Origin: Gnetum montanum
Lineage: Eukaryota > Streptophyta > Gnetopsida > Gnetales > Gnetaceae
DNA length: 64,000 nucleotides
Reading direction: 5' to 3'
Assembly (NCBI GenBank): GCA_015680685.1
Contig: MNCI01025042.1
Span: forward strand, 232,582 to 296,581
Program-made: the position numbers and the translations under genes
Shown: positions 48,580 through 60,774 of the stretch, piece after piece
Numbering within the stretch: position 1 is the first letter of the stretch
Layout of the letters: each line of letters begins with the position of its first letter
The notes under the pieces: generated by a model
Seen by the model: only the letters and a program-made list of their open reading frames with translations
Told to the model about the DNA's origin: nothing
Database searches by the model: none

Positions 48580-49900
48580 GGTACCAGATGCTAGCAACAA
48601 CAACAACATTTGGTATGTTGATAGTGGGTGTAGCAATCACATGACAAGGAATAAGAAATTGTTCTCAAGCTGAAAAATTATGATGGAAAGGTAACTATAG
48701 GTAATGGAAAGAAGTTAACCATTGCCAAGATTAGATCACTTGGCTTCACAACAACTCAAGGTAACAAATATGTTATTTCACAAATATATTTTGTTCCAAA
48801 TATTTAAAGAATTTATTAAGTGTGGGGAATTATGTCACAATGGGTATTGTGTTGAATTTGAAAAAGATGTTTGTAAAATTTCTAAGGCTGATGATGATAA
48901 AGGTATTGCCATTATCCCTATAAGCAAGAATCAGATATACAAGTTACATATGCAAAAGGATGTTCATTGTCTCACTGTCATTGAAGACATAGCATGGTTA
49001 TGGCATGCTTGGTTAGGAGATGTCAACTTTAGCTCAATGGACTGCATGCAAAAAGGAGAAATTGTAATAGGTATGCCAAAATTTTCTTTGCCAAATAATC
49101 ATGATTGTGGCATATGTCAACTAGGAAAAATTACAAGGTTGTCATTTCCTAGAAAAGAACATAGATGTCACGAAAAATTAGATCTAGTTCATATAGATTT
49201 ATGTGGTCCCATGCAAACATTGAGCCTACATAAAAAACTAATATATGTTAATCATAATAGATGATTTTTCAAGATTTTCTTGGGGATATTTTTATGAAAT
49301 TAAAAGATCAAACATTGGGTTTTTTTAAAGAATTCAAGGTGGAAGTAGAAAATCAAAGTGGCAATTCCATTAAGAAAATCCAAATAGATCATGGTGGTGA
49401 ATTTTTATTAAATGAATTTGATGAATTTTGCAAGAAAAATGGGATTATTCATCAAACAACCACCTCATTCACACCTTTAAAAAATGGTATTGCTAAGAGA
49501 AAGAACAGAACTGTGGTTGAAATGGCAAGGTGTCTACTTCAAATGTCAGGTTTGGAGAATAAATTTTGGGCAAAAGATTATGCAACATCAATATATATTT
49601 TAAATAGGGTACCATCAAGATCAATTCAAAATAAAACTCCATATGAATTATGGAATGGTTATTCATCCAATATCTCTCATTTGAAAATTTTTGGTTCACC
49701 ATGCTATGTGCAAATCCCTACACAAAATTAGAAAAAATTAGATGAGAAAGCTATGCATTGTATTTTTCTTGGTTATGCCAAAAATATGAAAGCCTACAAA
49801 TGTTATGATGAAATAAATAAAAGAGTAATTTATTCATGCGACGTCCATTTTAGTGAATTTGAAGCCAAACCATGTGAAAGGGAGAATATGATTTCTGGTC
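48580..49900 (+). pseudogene. Copia protease and integrase
   Basis: WYVDSGCSNHMT (about 48613-48648) is the aspartic protease site. The GAG-pre-integrase region (WLWHAWLGDVNFSSM; CGICQLGK) and integrase follow: LDLVHIDLCGPM, then IQIDHGGEFLLNEF, with the second catalytic Asp as DHGGEF, and LKNGIAKRKNRTVVEMAR with the catalytic Glu of the usual GVAERKNRT changed to Lys. KTPYELWNG and HCIFLGYA mark its C-terminal part. One stop at 49261 separates the two main frames. Non-functional. Confidence 0.85.
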
Positions 49901-50039
49901 AACAAGAAGGAAAACGCAGGATTGAAGTGGGACCTATAAAAGTCATTGCACAAAATAATATTCATGTTATAGCCAACAAAATATGGGCCTGCCATCAACT
50001 TGATTTTGTAGGTAATGTTGACGTAGAAAAAATACATTC

Positions 50040-51230
50040 TAGTAGCAACAGTAGTCATACCAATGTGGGAAGACAAAATCAACCGCAGCCAAATAATATA
50101 CAGCCACAATGTTTCAATTACCACCTTGAGCAAACATCCTCATCTGCTATGCATTCTTTTCATTTTTTTGCTGCACATTCTTTTCCTTGTTCAATGCTCA
50201 ATCACCAACCAACAGATTCACTCTGTGCAGTTTATCAGTCATAGTGGATTGTTTTTGCATGAATAATTGCAGCAACAAAGGAAGAGAAATGCCTGCTACT
50301 GCCAACACTGATGGTGCATGATCCAACAATTATTCCTCCCAAATATCTGCAGCACTATAGAGAATAGACCAACAACCAGATTTTTTGGTTGATTATTCAT
50401 AATATTGGCATGGCCATAAAGGTATTATTTTTCCTAATTTCTCTACTACGTCAACATCATCATCTCCTACATTCCAGTTTCATGACACCCAAATATACAC
50501 ACCTACTCATTGGCCACCCATAATAAATTATTTTACAACTGAAAATGTAAGGATCCCAGTTGCGCACACACAAATTTTTCCACCTTGGCCTCTAAATTCG
50601 AATTTGGGCAAAGATTGCACCATGGCTGATCATTTTTTTCCTGCTTTTCTAGACTCAATCCCATCCAAAACTAATTCAAATGCTGCTCCATGTTGGGATA
50701 AAAAACATCAAGTTTCTCACACCAATGTTGTGCAATCGTATTATCAAATAGCATTCCCTCTCACAAGCAAAATCTCTGTAGCAACACCATCACAAATCAT
50801 TCCATCAGGCACATGTTCTACATCCACAATGTCCACTCCATAGCAGATTCCATCTATGTCACAACAAATTCTATCCACTTCTTAGCTAGCTTAGTATCAT
50901 CCAGCCATCACAAATCATTCCATCAGGCACATGTTCTACATCCACAATGTCCACTCCATGGCAGATTCCATCCATGTCACAACAAATTCCATCCACTTCT
51001 TAGCTAGCTCAATATCATCCAGCCTCCAACATGCTGGATACAAATTTTACAAAGCACATGACACAAAGTAATTTTTGTAAAGACATTGCTCCACCACCCT
51101 ATGACATGGATTCTATTGAAGATGCCCTCTTCACTACCATGGATGATGAATTTTTTGTACTACTTATGCTGATGGGGGGGAGCGATGATGATTTAATGGA
51201 ACCATCCATAGTCATCAAAGTTGTGCTAGA
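50040..51230 (+). other. Copia linker between integrase and RT, with a 118-base tandem duplication
   Basis: Low-similarity Ser/Thr/Gln-rich spacer coding, as usual between these domains. Positions 50787-50904 and 50905-51022 are near-identical copies (about six differences). No separate gene is seen. Confidence 0.7.
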
Positions 51231-52717
51231 TAACCATTGGATTGATGTCATGGAGAAAGAGCTATAGTAAATTAATAAAAACAACACTTGAAGCCTAGTT
51301 CCTCATCCATTTGGTAAGCCAATCATTAGTTTAAAATGGATATTTAAAATTAAGATAAATCAGTATGGTGAAATAGAAAAATTCAAAGCTCACCTAGTCA
51401 CCAAAGGATATCTCCAACAGCAAGTTAGAGACTTTGATGATAACTTTGCTCCTGTTTCATGGATGGAATCCTTGAGAATCTTTCTTGCCATTGCTACACA
51501 ACCTGGCTATGTGGTTTATCAACTGGATGTGGCTTCTGCATTTCTCAATGGAGTTCTTAATGAAGAAGTTTACGTGGAACAATCACCAGGCTTTGTTGAT
51601 GAAGGACAACAAAATCATGTTTACAAGCTCCATAAAGCATTATACAGGCTCAAGCAAGCTCCACATACATGGTATGCATGTATTCATCCATTTTTCATGC
51701 AAGAAGGCTTCACCAATCTTTAGTCCCAAACAACAATATACAAAAAGGTATCTAAAGGTGATTTTATTTGTGTTTGTTTATATGTAGATGATTTAATCTA
51801 TTTTTCATCTACAATTGCATTAGAAAATAATTTTCTTAATGCCATGAAAAAGGAATTGAAAATGTCTGATTTAGGGAAGATGTCATATTTTCTGGGTTTT
51901 CAAATTATCCAAAGAACAAAATAAATTTCCATATGCCAAATGAAATTTTCTTGATCCTTAATTGAGAAATTTGGCATGATTAATTGTAATCCTTCAAACA
52001 TACCACTTGCCCTTGGTACAAAACTTACCAAGGATGACAAATCCCCATCTGTCAACCCTTCACTATATAGTTGGTAGTTTAATGTATCTTTCCAATACTC
52101 GTGTAGATATCCAATATGTTGTAAACTACCTTTCTCGATTCATGCAAGATCTACATGAATCACATTGGAAAACTGTAAAAGGGGTATTGCAATACCTGAG
52201 AACTACAATAGATTTTGTGATCACATTTCATTGACATACAAATTTCAAGATATGGAGATACACTGATGCAGACTGGGGAGGCAACCTCAAAGATTGAAAT
52301 TCAACTTTTGGTTTTTGTTTCTTCTTTGGTCCATCACTTATCTCATAAGGATCAAAGAAGCAATCTACAATCACCCTCTCAATAGCTAAAGCAGAATACA
52401 TTGCTGCATCAAATGCTGCTACTCAGGCCATTTGGATCCAATCTACCTTCACCGAAATGGGATATACACTTGAACCTCCCATTCTCTTATACTGTGATAG
52501 CACAAGTGCTATTGCAATGGCTCATAATCCTATTCATCATGGATGTTCCAAGCACATAGATATCAAGCATCACCATCTCAGAATCTTGATCCAAGATAAC
52601 ATACTCAACATATAACATTGTGCAACTAAAGCACATATGATAGACATCTTTCCTAAGATACTGAGCCATGAAAAGTTTGAGTCTTTTGAAGACTTCCTAG
52701 GAGTGGAACCTCTTACC
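51231..52717 (+). pseudogene. Copia reverse transcriptase and RNase H
   Basis: LKWIFKIKINQYGEIEKFKA, VYQLDVASAFLNG, EEVYVEQSPGF, YRLKQAPHTWY, then CLYVDDLIYFSS (intact YVDD, about 51775-51805) and DLGKMSYFLGFQI. RNase H: SIAKAEYIAASNAATQAIW (about 52378-52434), LLYCDSTSAIAMAHNP, HGCSKHIDIKHHHLR. Frameshifts around 52060-52300 and several stops. These motifs are characteristic of Ty1/copia; I do not assign a lineage. Confidence 0.85.
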
Positions 52718-52742
52718 ATCATGGGGGGGGGGGGGGGGNAGA

Positions 52743-53103
52743 TGTTCCACAATCGAATTAGATAGATCTCATCCATTAATCCATTTTAAATAAGATGAGA
52801 TCATATTCATGTAATTCTTATCCAATCCCATGTTTAAGTTATTCCATATTAAGAAGATCCTTAAATATGATGATAAGGATCATCTCCATGATTTATGAGA
52901 TTTATGCTTATCTCTTCAAATCTATCCTTGGGAGATGAAGGCCTATATAATTGTAGCAGCACATATTCATTCAAAAATAGAAGAAATAATAAAACAAAAG
53001 ACAGACAAAAGTTAGAAAGTTTAACAAGAGTGTGCTTGTTCTAACAAAGTTCTTCATTTCCTTTAAGCTTAGTTCATAGATCCAAGGCCCTTTAGTCTCT
53101 TCA
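52743..53103 (+). repeat. Copia 3' LTR
   Basis: 361 bases, TGTTCCAC...CTCTTCA, preceded by ATCATG and a G(16) run with one N (52723-52739) in the polypurine-tract position. Confidence 0.9.
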
Positions 53104-54583
53104 AAGGAAGCACTCTTACAGTAGCATGAGGCTAAAGGGTTGGACAACATTGATCTAGATGACCTTAATTCCTTTTTTGGTGAGCCATTACTAAGCACAT
53201 CCCCCATTTTCATCCTAGAGGAGGAAGAGAAGGAGCCATGTATACATGTGCCTTAATGCTACTCATTATATCCTATGGCTTTATGTTTTTTTGTTCTAAC
53301 CTTTTAATGATTGTTATGCTTATAGTAGTTCCTAAGTAATAAGAAAAGGCCCCTACCCCTATGTTCCATGTGAAATCATGGGCAAAGGTCCCAGACAAGG
53401 TGGAGTTCATGTGTGAGATCATCTAGGACATCATCAACTAGTTACAATAGGTTACAGTTGAGATTGATAAGAATTATGTTTTATCTGCCTTTGTTATTTT
53501 TCTATGAGTTATATTTTATTTTATGGCTATTTTAGGTTGTATGTAGTGCGTATGGTTATATTTATTGTCATGATATTTTTGCAATGACATCAGTTGTGTG
53601 GAAGCCACACGATGACATGGAGTTTGATTCCTTTCCAAAGCTTCCCTTTGATACTTAAAATGTCCTCCCTGAAGCTATATGAAACTACCACTAATCTTGT
53701 AGTTTCATGTGTAGAAAATTCATGAAAATTTTAGAGGTCCAATGAATCCCTATGGAAGAAAGTTGTGACTTTAAGGGAGAAGACCAAGAGGCAAGCTAAG
53801 AGGATTAGAGTCCTTGAAGACGTTAAGGCCCATTGGAAGCCCAAGTGGATAACTCAGAAAACTTACAGGTCAAAGAGATCACCTAGGCCTGTTACCGGTA
53901 CACCATCCATGATATGGTTGCCCTTGCCAGGGTGATGGTAAAGCAATGGATGTAAATGAATTTGATCTTCCAAAAATCAAAGGACTGAAAGGATTATTGT
54001 GATTGGATCATATAGTGGGGCAAGAAGCAAAAGGATCATACAAGGTTGTACTAGGCTAATCAGGAGGCATACCTTAAGTGGCTCAAAGAGGAGATGACTG
54101 AATGACACAAGAGAAAGTTATTCATCAAGGGGATTTAAGCTAAGAGTGCTCACTAGCTCTTTGAAAGAACTCTCATGGTTGCCAAATTTCCTACTCCTAA
54201 GATTACTACAACTGTAGGTGAGACTTCTACAACTATAATGTCATCGAACATGATAGATTGGATTGGGGTGGACCCAACAAACATCTTCATAAGCATTAAT
54301 TATGAGGATGTTGACTTGGCCAACATGATAGAAGACCATATTCTCCATCATTTGGATACTGGCCTTCAACATCTACCTCCAAAAGTCATTAAGCTAAATT
54401 TATAATAGGTTTGATGGTCTGTTTTTAGTTTTATCATTTTGGTTTTGTTTAAGTTATTAGGTTTATTATTTTGTTACTGATTGGTTTCATGTTACTATGT
54501 CACAGACACTAGGCAATGTCAGTGGCCCCAATAGTGATGGTGATGATGATGATCTTCCACCTCCTCTTCCGAATGCCCCATAG
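53104..54583 (+). pseudogene. Antisense accessory gene of R, right part (end of exon 5 to exon 8)
   Basis: Coding resumes after the copia element: GLDNIDLDDLNSFFGEPL matches F2 LDDQDAVNQMFSSFFKGNL, ending near 53250. Exon 6 runs from 53329 (after TATAGTAG) with VKSWAKVPDKVEFMCEII, matching F2 TWAEMPSKMDFVAGIVEEV. Exon 7, 53594-54408: VVWKPHDDMEF ... MIEDHILHHLDTGLQHL, donor ATAG|GTTTG. Exon 8, 54506-54583, after GTCACAG: TLGNVSGPNSDGDDDDLPPP and stop TAG, the acidic tail. Exon order and lengths follow F2. Stops and frameshifts are present. Confidence 0.75.
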
Positions 54584-54934
54584 TGCTACCAGATACATGT
54601 TGTGATAGCTTCTTCTTGTTGTTTCATTTTGATTTTTGATGGATGTTGTATGGCTATTGTTGGCCCATGTTTTAGTTGTATATGGTTTATAGTTATTTAT
54701 TGTTTTAACACTTGTACCACATAGTGTGTGTTGGCAACCATTTGGGACGCGACCGCCAACAAGTGTCCTTGAACAGGATTTAGGTGCCTGCTGGTCTCTG
54801 GCAACACCAAGGCCCAGATACCTCCACATAAACTCAGTAGTTAATGTGAGTATATGTGTGTGCGGTTGCAGCATGTGGTTGTGTAAAATGTAACAATTGC
54901 GTTGTGTGTGAACTACAAATGACTTACTTTAAAG

Positions 54935-55207
54935 NNNNNNNNNNNNNNNNNNNNNNNNNNNNNNNNNNNNNNNNNNNNNNNNNNNNNNNNNNNNNNNNNN
55001 NNNNNNNNNNNNNNNNNNNNNNNNNNNNNNNNNNNNNNNNNNNNNNNNNNNNNNNNNNNNNNNNNNNNNNNNNNNNNNNNNNNNNNNNNNNNNNNNNNNN
55101 NNNNNNNNNNNNNNNNNNNNNNNNNNNNNNNNNNNNNNNNNNNNNNNNNNNNNNNNNNNNNNNNNNNNNNNNNNNNNNNNNNNNNNNNNNNNNNNNNNNN
55201 NNNNNNN
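54935..55207. other. Assembly gap (273 N)
   Basis: Run of N inside the extra segment; frames crossing it are artefacts. Confidence 1.
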
Positions 55208-55937
55208 AAAAGAAGCTATTCTGGTCCCATCAAAATACCAAAGATTTTCTGAACCCTCTCGACTACTGGATTGTTCAACGGCATGACTACAAACAGAGGC
55301 TCTCTTACAACAATCCCAATAGCAATTCCCACACATTGCACAATAACAAAATTTACTACTAAAATGATCTTAAGGCTTTTAAACACAAGCGCTTTTATGG
55401 AAAAATTTTAATAGAAATTTTATATCAGGCAACAAGAACAGTAAGAGCAATCTAAAAATCCCAAAATTACTTGCCAAGGATGATACTATCTAAACCACTA
55501 GCTAGACAATTTAAACAAAACAAAAATGAAATGTATAACTCACAGGACCATGACAAAGAGGCTGAAATCTTTATTCTAGCAAGCCATCTTGTAAGCAATT
55601 GTCACAACTTCTTCTTTAAAAAATGTTCTTCTCCCCAAGACTCAAATTGTCTGCAAGTGAGAGCCCAAGTGCTAACTAGTAGCCTTCCAAAGTGTGATGT
55701 GTGAGATTTCAAGTGATGATCATATATCATACCCCCCCTCCCCCTCTCCTTTTTATAGGGTTCAAAGGTAGGTAGGGAAGTTACAATTTCAAAAATATCT
55801 CACCTAACTTCTCTCCCAAGTAACCTGGCCAACCAATTAGGAGATTACTTGCCCAACAAGTTAGGTAAGTTACAACAATTTTGGGTGGTTTCAACCACCA
55901 AAGAGATAAAAATGCTGCATCTGACACATGTCCTATG

Positions 55938-56042
55938 TAGTTTCCAAGTGTCTTCATGTAGTTGCCAAGTGTCTTCCTTCAATTTCCAAGTGTCTTCACT
56001 CAGTTGCCAAGTGGCTTCACTCAGTTGCGAAGTGGTCACCAT
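55938..56042. repeat. Five tandem copies of a 21-base unit
   Basis: Units of the type AGTTGCCAAGTGTCTTCACTC start at 55938, 55959, 55980, 56001 and 56022. As 21 is a multiple of three, the repeat gives open frames with a heptad-like peptide (CQVSSLS), which is the source of the small frames at 55845-56054 (-), 55849-56061 and 55962-56171. Confidence 0.85.
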
Positions 56043-56405
56043 GGAGAGAAACAAGTTGTAGTTGACACGTGTCCTATTTTGGAGATAAAGATGTTGTGGT
56101 TGACAAGTGGCCTTTGTAGTATTAAAATTAGTTACAAATATCCTAGTTGTAACTACCCTAGGAAGTTATGACTTTTAGAAGAAGTCATTATCACTATAAA
56201 AATACAAAAGTCACTTGTTTATATATATAATAGAGTTATTAGGATCTATTGGGGAGTTATATCGTTTACCCTTAACTTGATGCTTACATTGTCTTGAATC
56301 TTTCTTGACCCACTATATTCTAGATTTGAAATTTTATCGTCTTCCCATCCAACTCAAAAGTCTTAATTTAAAAAAAAAAGACACCGATGATACTAACGTA
56401 ACTCT

Positions 56406-56753
56406 CCACATATGAATCCTCTATGAATCGCAGCAGAAGGCATGAATTTCCAGTGGTGGAGTCTGAAGCTGAGTCTGCATCGTGATTGGTGCCGCTGCCG
56501 TCGTCGCAGCCCTTGCCTCCCTCAAGTCTCCCGCAGCAACCCTCGGCCAGATCTAGACGTGGCCGAGGCCATGGCCCCATGCGCGACAGAGATCAATACC
56601 TGTCTTCTTCTGCCATCTTCCGCCGATGAGCAACCCTACCCTGCTATTCTTGAAGCACGCGTAGACGCTATCGCTGGTGCTTGCTGCGCGACGGCCAGTG
56701 CTCGAGATGGCGCATGGGGAGGTGTGCAAACCCTCGGTGATGATGCAGGCTAG
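56406..56753 (+). pseudogene. GC-rich gene-like fragment, unidentified
   Basis: Base composition is clearly richer in GC and CpG than its neighbours. Frames read MNRSRRHEFPVVESEAES then a Ser/Pro/Arg-rich stretch (SRRGRGHGPMRDRDQYL), or the 103-codon frame at 56442. It looks like the 5' end of a plant gene rather than retrotransposon sequence. No family is recognised. It lies next to the nonaspanin exon, in the opposite orientation. Confidence 0.35.
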
Positions 56754-56774
56754 GAAGGAGAAGCATAGATTAAT

Positions 56775-56999
56775 TTATTTACACCACTGAATCCCTATTC
56801 TCGCTCTCAAATTATCTGATGCATAGAAAGGAAGGTCATAATACCGATATGTCTCACTGGAATTTTGGAAAGGGCTGACCTTGTTGACATAGAGAGGAAC
56901 AAAATCGCCTTTTTTGTACTTGTGATCAGATGATGCAGAACTAATTCTGACTGCAAGAAATAGGAATAAACTCATGAATCTGAGGCTGGATGGATCCAT
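56775..56999 (-). pseudogene. Fragment of a TM9SF/nonaspanin (EMP70) gene, first exon
   Basis: On the minus strand from ATG 56999: MDPSSLRFMSLFLFLAV is a hydrophobic signal peptide, followed by DHKYKKGDFVPLYVNKV, PFQNSSETYRYYDLPF. This is the conserved N-terminus of plant TM9SF (transmembrane nine / EMP70) proteins of the Golgi and endosomes, in which K-Y-x-x-G-D-x-V-P-L-Y-x-N-K-V and E-T-Y-x-Y-x-D-L-P-F are hallmarks. After DLPF similarity ends, as at an exon border. Full proteins have about 600 residues and nine membrane spans; only about 60 residues are here. The sequence upstream (57000-57230) may include the original 5' UTR. Confidence 0.75.
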
Positions 57000-57972
57000 C
57001 CTGAGCCTTGAAGAGAGGGATGCAGTGATGGATTCATTGTTGGAATTTGATTCGACTGCTGCTGCGCACAGCAATGGAACAAAGAAGATGATGTTGCTGG
57101 ATATTTATGGTGACCTCAATCTGAAATGCATCGGCAATTTTCACAGCGGCAACAGAATGAAAGTGGCAATGGTAGAGTGACGTTGCTGAGTTGCAGATAA
57201 TTGATTGAGGTGGAAGCGGCAGGAACAACCCCAAGCCAAGGGCAAAGCAAAATGACCATAATATTATTTCATTGACGAATTGGTTTTCATCAATATTCGC
57301 ATTACTTTTTGACGTAGCTGGCTTCCGTTAGTCAAATCAAATTTAATCACAAAATTCTATGTTTCATCACCACATAATAACTTACATGAACCTTTGGTAA
57401 GTTCAAGCATTATTCCTTTGAAATTCTTTCCAAATTATTTGAGGCAAAGCACAGATGCTTTGAACAAATATCAGTAGCCTGAAACACTTTTTTCAATCAC
57501 CTTTTCCCTAAGGATAGCCCCTGCTCGTTCTTTACCAGTATCCAAATATTTGCCAGTTATTTTATTTATTATTTCTTTTGTACCATATTTTCATGAAATC
57601 ATTTTTCGCTAATGGAAACGAATGACATGAATCAATACATTTTCAACCTACATCTTGTCATTTCAATAGTTATATTGAAATATTCTGAAGGTCTCAGTCG
57701 TCCCATATCTCTGTTCCATGAAATGGCCAAAATGTGCCAACAGTGTGGCTATGGATATATATGTTTAAATGTTTTAAATTTTAGTTTTGGCTATATATGT
57801 TGTTGATAAAAATGCAAACAAAAGAAAATCCTTAGGCTATATGCTGAAAAATATTAAAATAAAGCAAGTAAAAAGGGATGAACAAACAATAAGAAAACTT
57901 AGTCTAATTGGCTATTAATACATATGGTTACAATGTCATAAGGGCATAGGGTGGATAGATTAGGGATGTACA

Positions 57973-60774
57973 TCACTTGCATAAATGCTTCATGATCTTT
58001 AAGAGATTGGGAAATGTGTACAACCTATCCTACACAAGTTTGTACTCCCCATCTCTTTCACTGATGATGATAAAAGGGAGCTCTTCCCATAGCATGTCCC
58101 ATGTCTCATTGTTATCATTTTCAAAATTTTCCCCTCTCTTAGGTTGCTTAACCTCATGGCTAACCATTTCTTCTTGAAACTCCACTTTAGACCCCTACTT
58201 TATATTCATGTTGTTAATAGCCATGGAAACTACATTATCATCATAAATGATGATTTCACCTCCCTCATAGGATAGGTAAATCTCATGGTGGATTGTTGAG
58301 TATACAGCTTGTAGTTGAGCCAACTAGGGCCTACCCAAGATGAAGTTGAATCCTAGTGTTTCCTCTACCACCATGAAATTCACAATTGTGGGGAATTGCT
58401 CCCCTACCACAAAGTCTAAGGAGATAGAGTCCTTAATAGCAACTCATGATCCATTAAAGGACTTGAGGGCTAGTGTTGTAGTATGTTGTATTTAATCTAT
58501 TAAGCATAAATGTTCAACTATGGTGCATGATATGATATTTTTTGTAGCCCCATCATCCACATGAAACTAATGCACCTTATATTATCCCACATGTATTACA
58601 ATGAAATGAGGAGCTTTGGTCACCTCACCATTTTGGAGGTTGGTTTTGATATCACTATCACAAAACACTAGCAATGTTAACTTATTTTACCTTGGTGAAG
58701 AGGAAACCATCACTACATGAATGGATTCCTAGTTAGTAGGGATGTTCCCACTAATGGGGACAGTAGTTAGCATCTTCACTAGTGCTTCACGATGTGTAGC
58801 AAAAGTCATAACTAAGTCATATAGGCTCAAGGTTATGTTTTTATTGTTTCAAAGACTGCTTGACTTGCTCCATTGCATTTAGGAAGTTCTTATCATTGAC
58901 CATAATCTTGTCATCCTAGTTGTGCTTAACTTCTTTCATGCACCCTAGAATGCACTCTTTATTTTTGTATTATTATTATTTCTTGTCCTCTTTTCCTTTC
59001 CCTTGGCTTTTAGTTTCCTCCTATGGTTTGCTTTCTAAAGCAACCTAAGTTGATGAGGTCATAGGCATATGATATAGAAGTGGGCTTTGGTAGATCCACC
59101 TCCTTCCATGCTTTATCCTGCTTATCATCTTTGTTGTTTGGATTTTGCTTAGGCTTCTTCCTATGCTTAGTTGAGGCTTTTTTGTTGTAATTTTTGATTT
59201 TTAGGAAGAAGCTATGACATTAGCCACCATTGGGAATCACTATGTTGTTGTAGGGGTTGGTTGGTTTGTGGTTGGATGGGGCACCTTAATGACAAAAGGC
59301 TTACTAGGACGTGTTAATTATGGTATCCTTACAATAAAAGGGGATCTTGAGCTAGTGGAAGCTAAAGAGCCCCTTTCTTTGCAAGGGGATACTCGAATCA
59401 TAAACATTTCTCTCATAGGCCTCTAAGTATCTCATTTAGGAGACCATTCCATCACTAGATGAACTTCTTCACTAACTCAAGTGGTCCCTGCTTAACCTTC
59501 ATTATCTAGTCAAGCATGGTATTGGGCTTTAAGTTGTAATTAAAGTAGTTACTGAATTATGATATCAAGTCTTTGAGAGAGGATATAGATCCTCTTGGTA
59601 AGGCACATTATCAATCAAGGGCTTTTCCTATTAGAGACATAGGGAAGATCCTCATTATGGTGTGTGGCCATGCTTGCAACAGTAAGCACTCAGATCAAAA
59701 TATTATAAGGTGAGCATTGGGAGCACCTTATCCATTGTACTTGCTAAATTAAGGGATAGGGACACTAGGAGGGAGCATTAAGGACAAGACCACAAGACTA
59801 ATGGGATCATCTTAGTATAAGTTTATGATCTTAACACTTTGAGATGTAGAGGCTTTAAGCCTTTTCAACTCCTCCATCAAGTATTGGATCATTTTGAAGG
59901 CTTGATCTAGGCCTTGTGGTGTTCTTGTTGGCTACAACAATTGCACATAAGGTTGTCAACTCCTCCATCAAGTCCTAGATCATTTGGAAGGCTTGATATG
60001 GGCCTTGTGATGGTCTTATTGGCTATGGGGATTGCACAAAAGGTTGTAACATTTGTTGAGAGGTTTATGTCCTCATTATCAGTTGTAGAATAGAGGGAAG
60101 AGGTTGCATTATTACTATGGTTGATGGACCAAACAAGGAAAGAGACGTTTGTGCCAATATCTATGGCACAAATGGAAGAAAAGGGGTTAGTGACCCTTGG
60201 GTTGCTTGGAGTCCCATGGTGAATCCCACCTGATTGGTCAATAGGTTGGTGATGATGAAAATCATTGAAGAAAGTTGTATGGATTGTGGCTAGATGGAAA
60301 ATGACATAGAGAAGTAGAACAAGGTTGACTATGATACCAATTTTGTTTGGTGAGCAACTATGACTTGTGTGGGACCAAACATGGTTGGGTAGGAAGAGGT
60401 AGAGGATGATGAAATCTAGCCCATTGAGGAAACAAAGAGGGTAGAGGAAGGCACTATGTCCTTCAGGGTTACTTGTTCAAACAACCCTCCTAGGATGTTT
60501 TTAGGCTTGATTCTACCTTTCACTCACCCTCCTCTTTCTACTACTCCTATGAGCTATCCTTCTCATCCTCTTCATCCATCTCAATTAGTTAAGATAGGAT
60601 TCTAGCATAGACGTCCATCAAGGGTATCTGGTCATATAGGGAAGGAATGTACCCATTTCCATCTTGGTGTATGAACTTATAATTATTTTTGGCTTCTAGT
60701 TCCACAAGTGGAATTAGCATGCTAGCCTCAATTTTGGCAAAAATGTAGTTATAGTGATCTTCATTTACCACCAA
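57973..60774 (-). pseudogene. Element R gag-protease
   Basis: On the minus strand the start near 60774 reads NEDHYNYIFAK ... YIPSLYDQIPLMDVYARILS, aligned with the gag start of F1 and F2. The gag core is at about 59900-59500 (AHLIIF, LLLQAWPHTIMRIFPMSLIGKALD). The protease-region motifs follow at about 58850-58500, and VVEETLGFNFILGRP with LAQLQAV at about 58370-58300. Near 58080 WEELPF and ERDGEYKLV match F2 WTELPFNVINEGDAKYRI. The stop is TGA at 57975-57973, aligned with F1 and F2. Extensive stops. Confidence 0.75.
59866..60047. repeat. 91-base tandem duplication in R gag
   Basis: CAACTCCTCCATCAAGT starts at 59866 and again at 59957, with the following about 75 bases similar (GGATCATTTTGAAGGCTTGAT / AGATCATTTGGAAGGCTTGAT, given in part). 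The copies have diverged, so the duplication is old. Confidence 0.75.

Larger units (their letters stand above)
29455..53103 (+). mobile_element. Ty1/copia retrotransposon, inserted in R and itself split by F2
   Basis: LTR ends TGTTCCA...CTTCA occur at 29455 and 53103. Without F2 (29602-47348) the element is about 5.9 kb. A tRNA-iMet-type primer binding site (47569-47580), gag, protease, integrase, RT and RNase H follow in Ty1/copia order. It interrupts exon 5 of the R antisense gene, which resumes at 53104. Flanking 5-mers (CTAGA, AAGGA) do not match, so the insertion is old or the duplication is mutated. Confidence 0.9.
54584..57850. other. Extra segment between R antisense gene and R protease, probably a further insertion
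   Basis: F1 and F2 have only about 0.55-0.7 kb here; R has about 3.4 kb. The segment has a 273-base gap, a 21-base tandem repeat, a GC-rich block (56406-56760) and a nonaspanin exon, none found in F1 or F2. I could not find terminal inverted repeats or a target duplication, so its class (Pack-MULE, Helitron or other) and exact ends are open. From 57240 to 57850 only AT-rich sequence is seen. Confidence 0.5.

Noticed and set aside
54856-55362. Frames across the second gap
   Set aside because: Open only through the N run; no family resemblance on the flanks.
57612-57806. 64-codon frame before R protease
   Set aside because: AT-rich low-complexity text; no similarity in F1 or F2.
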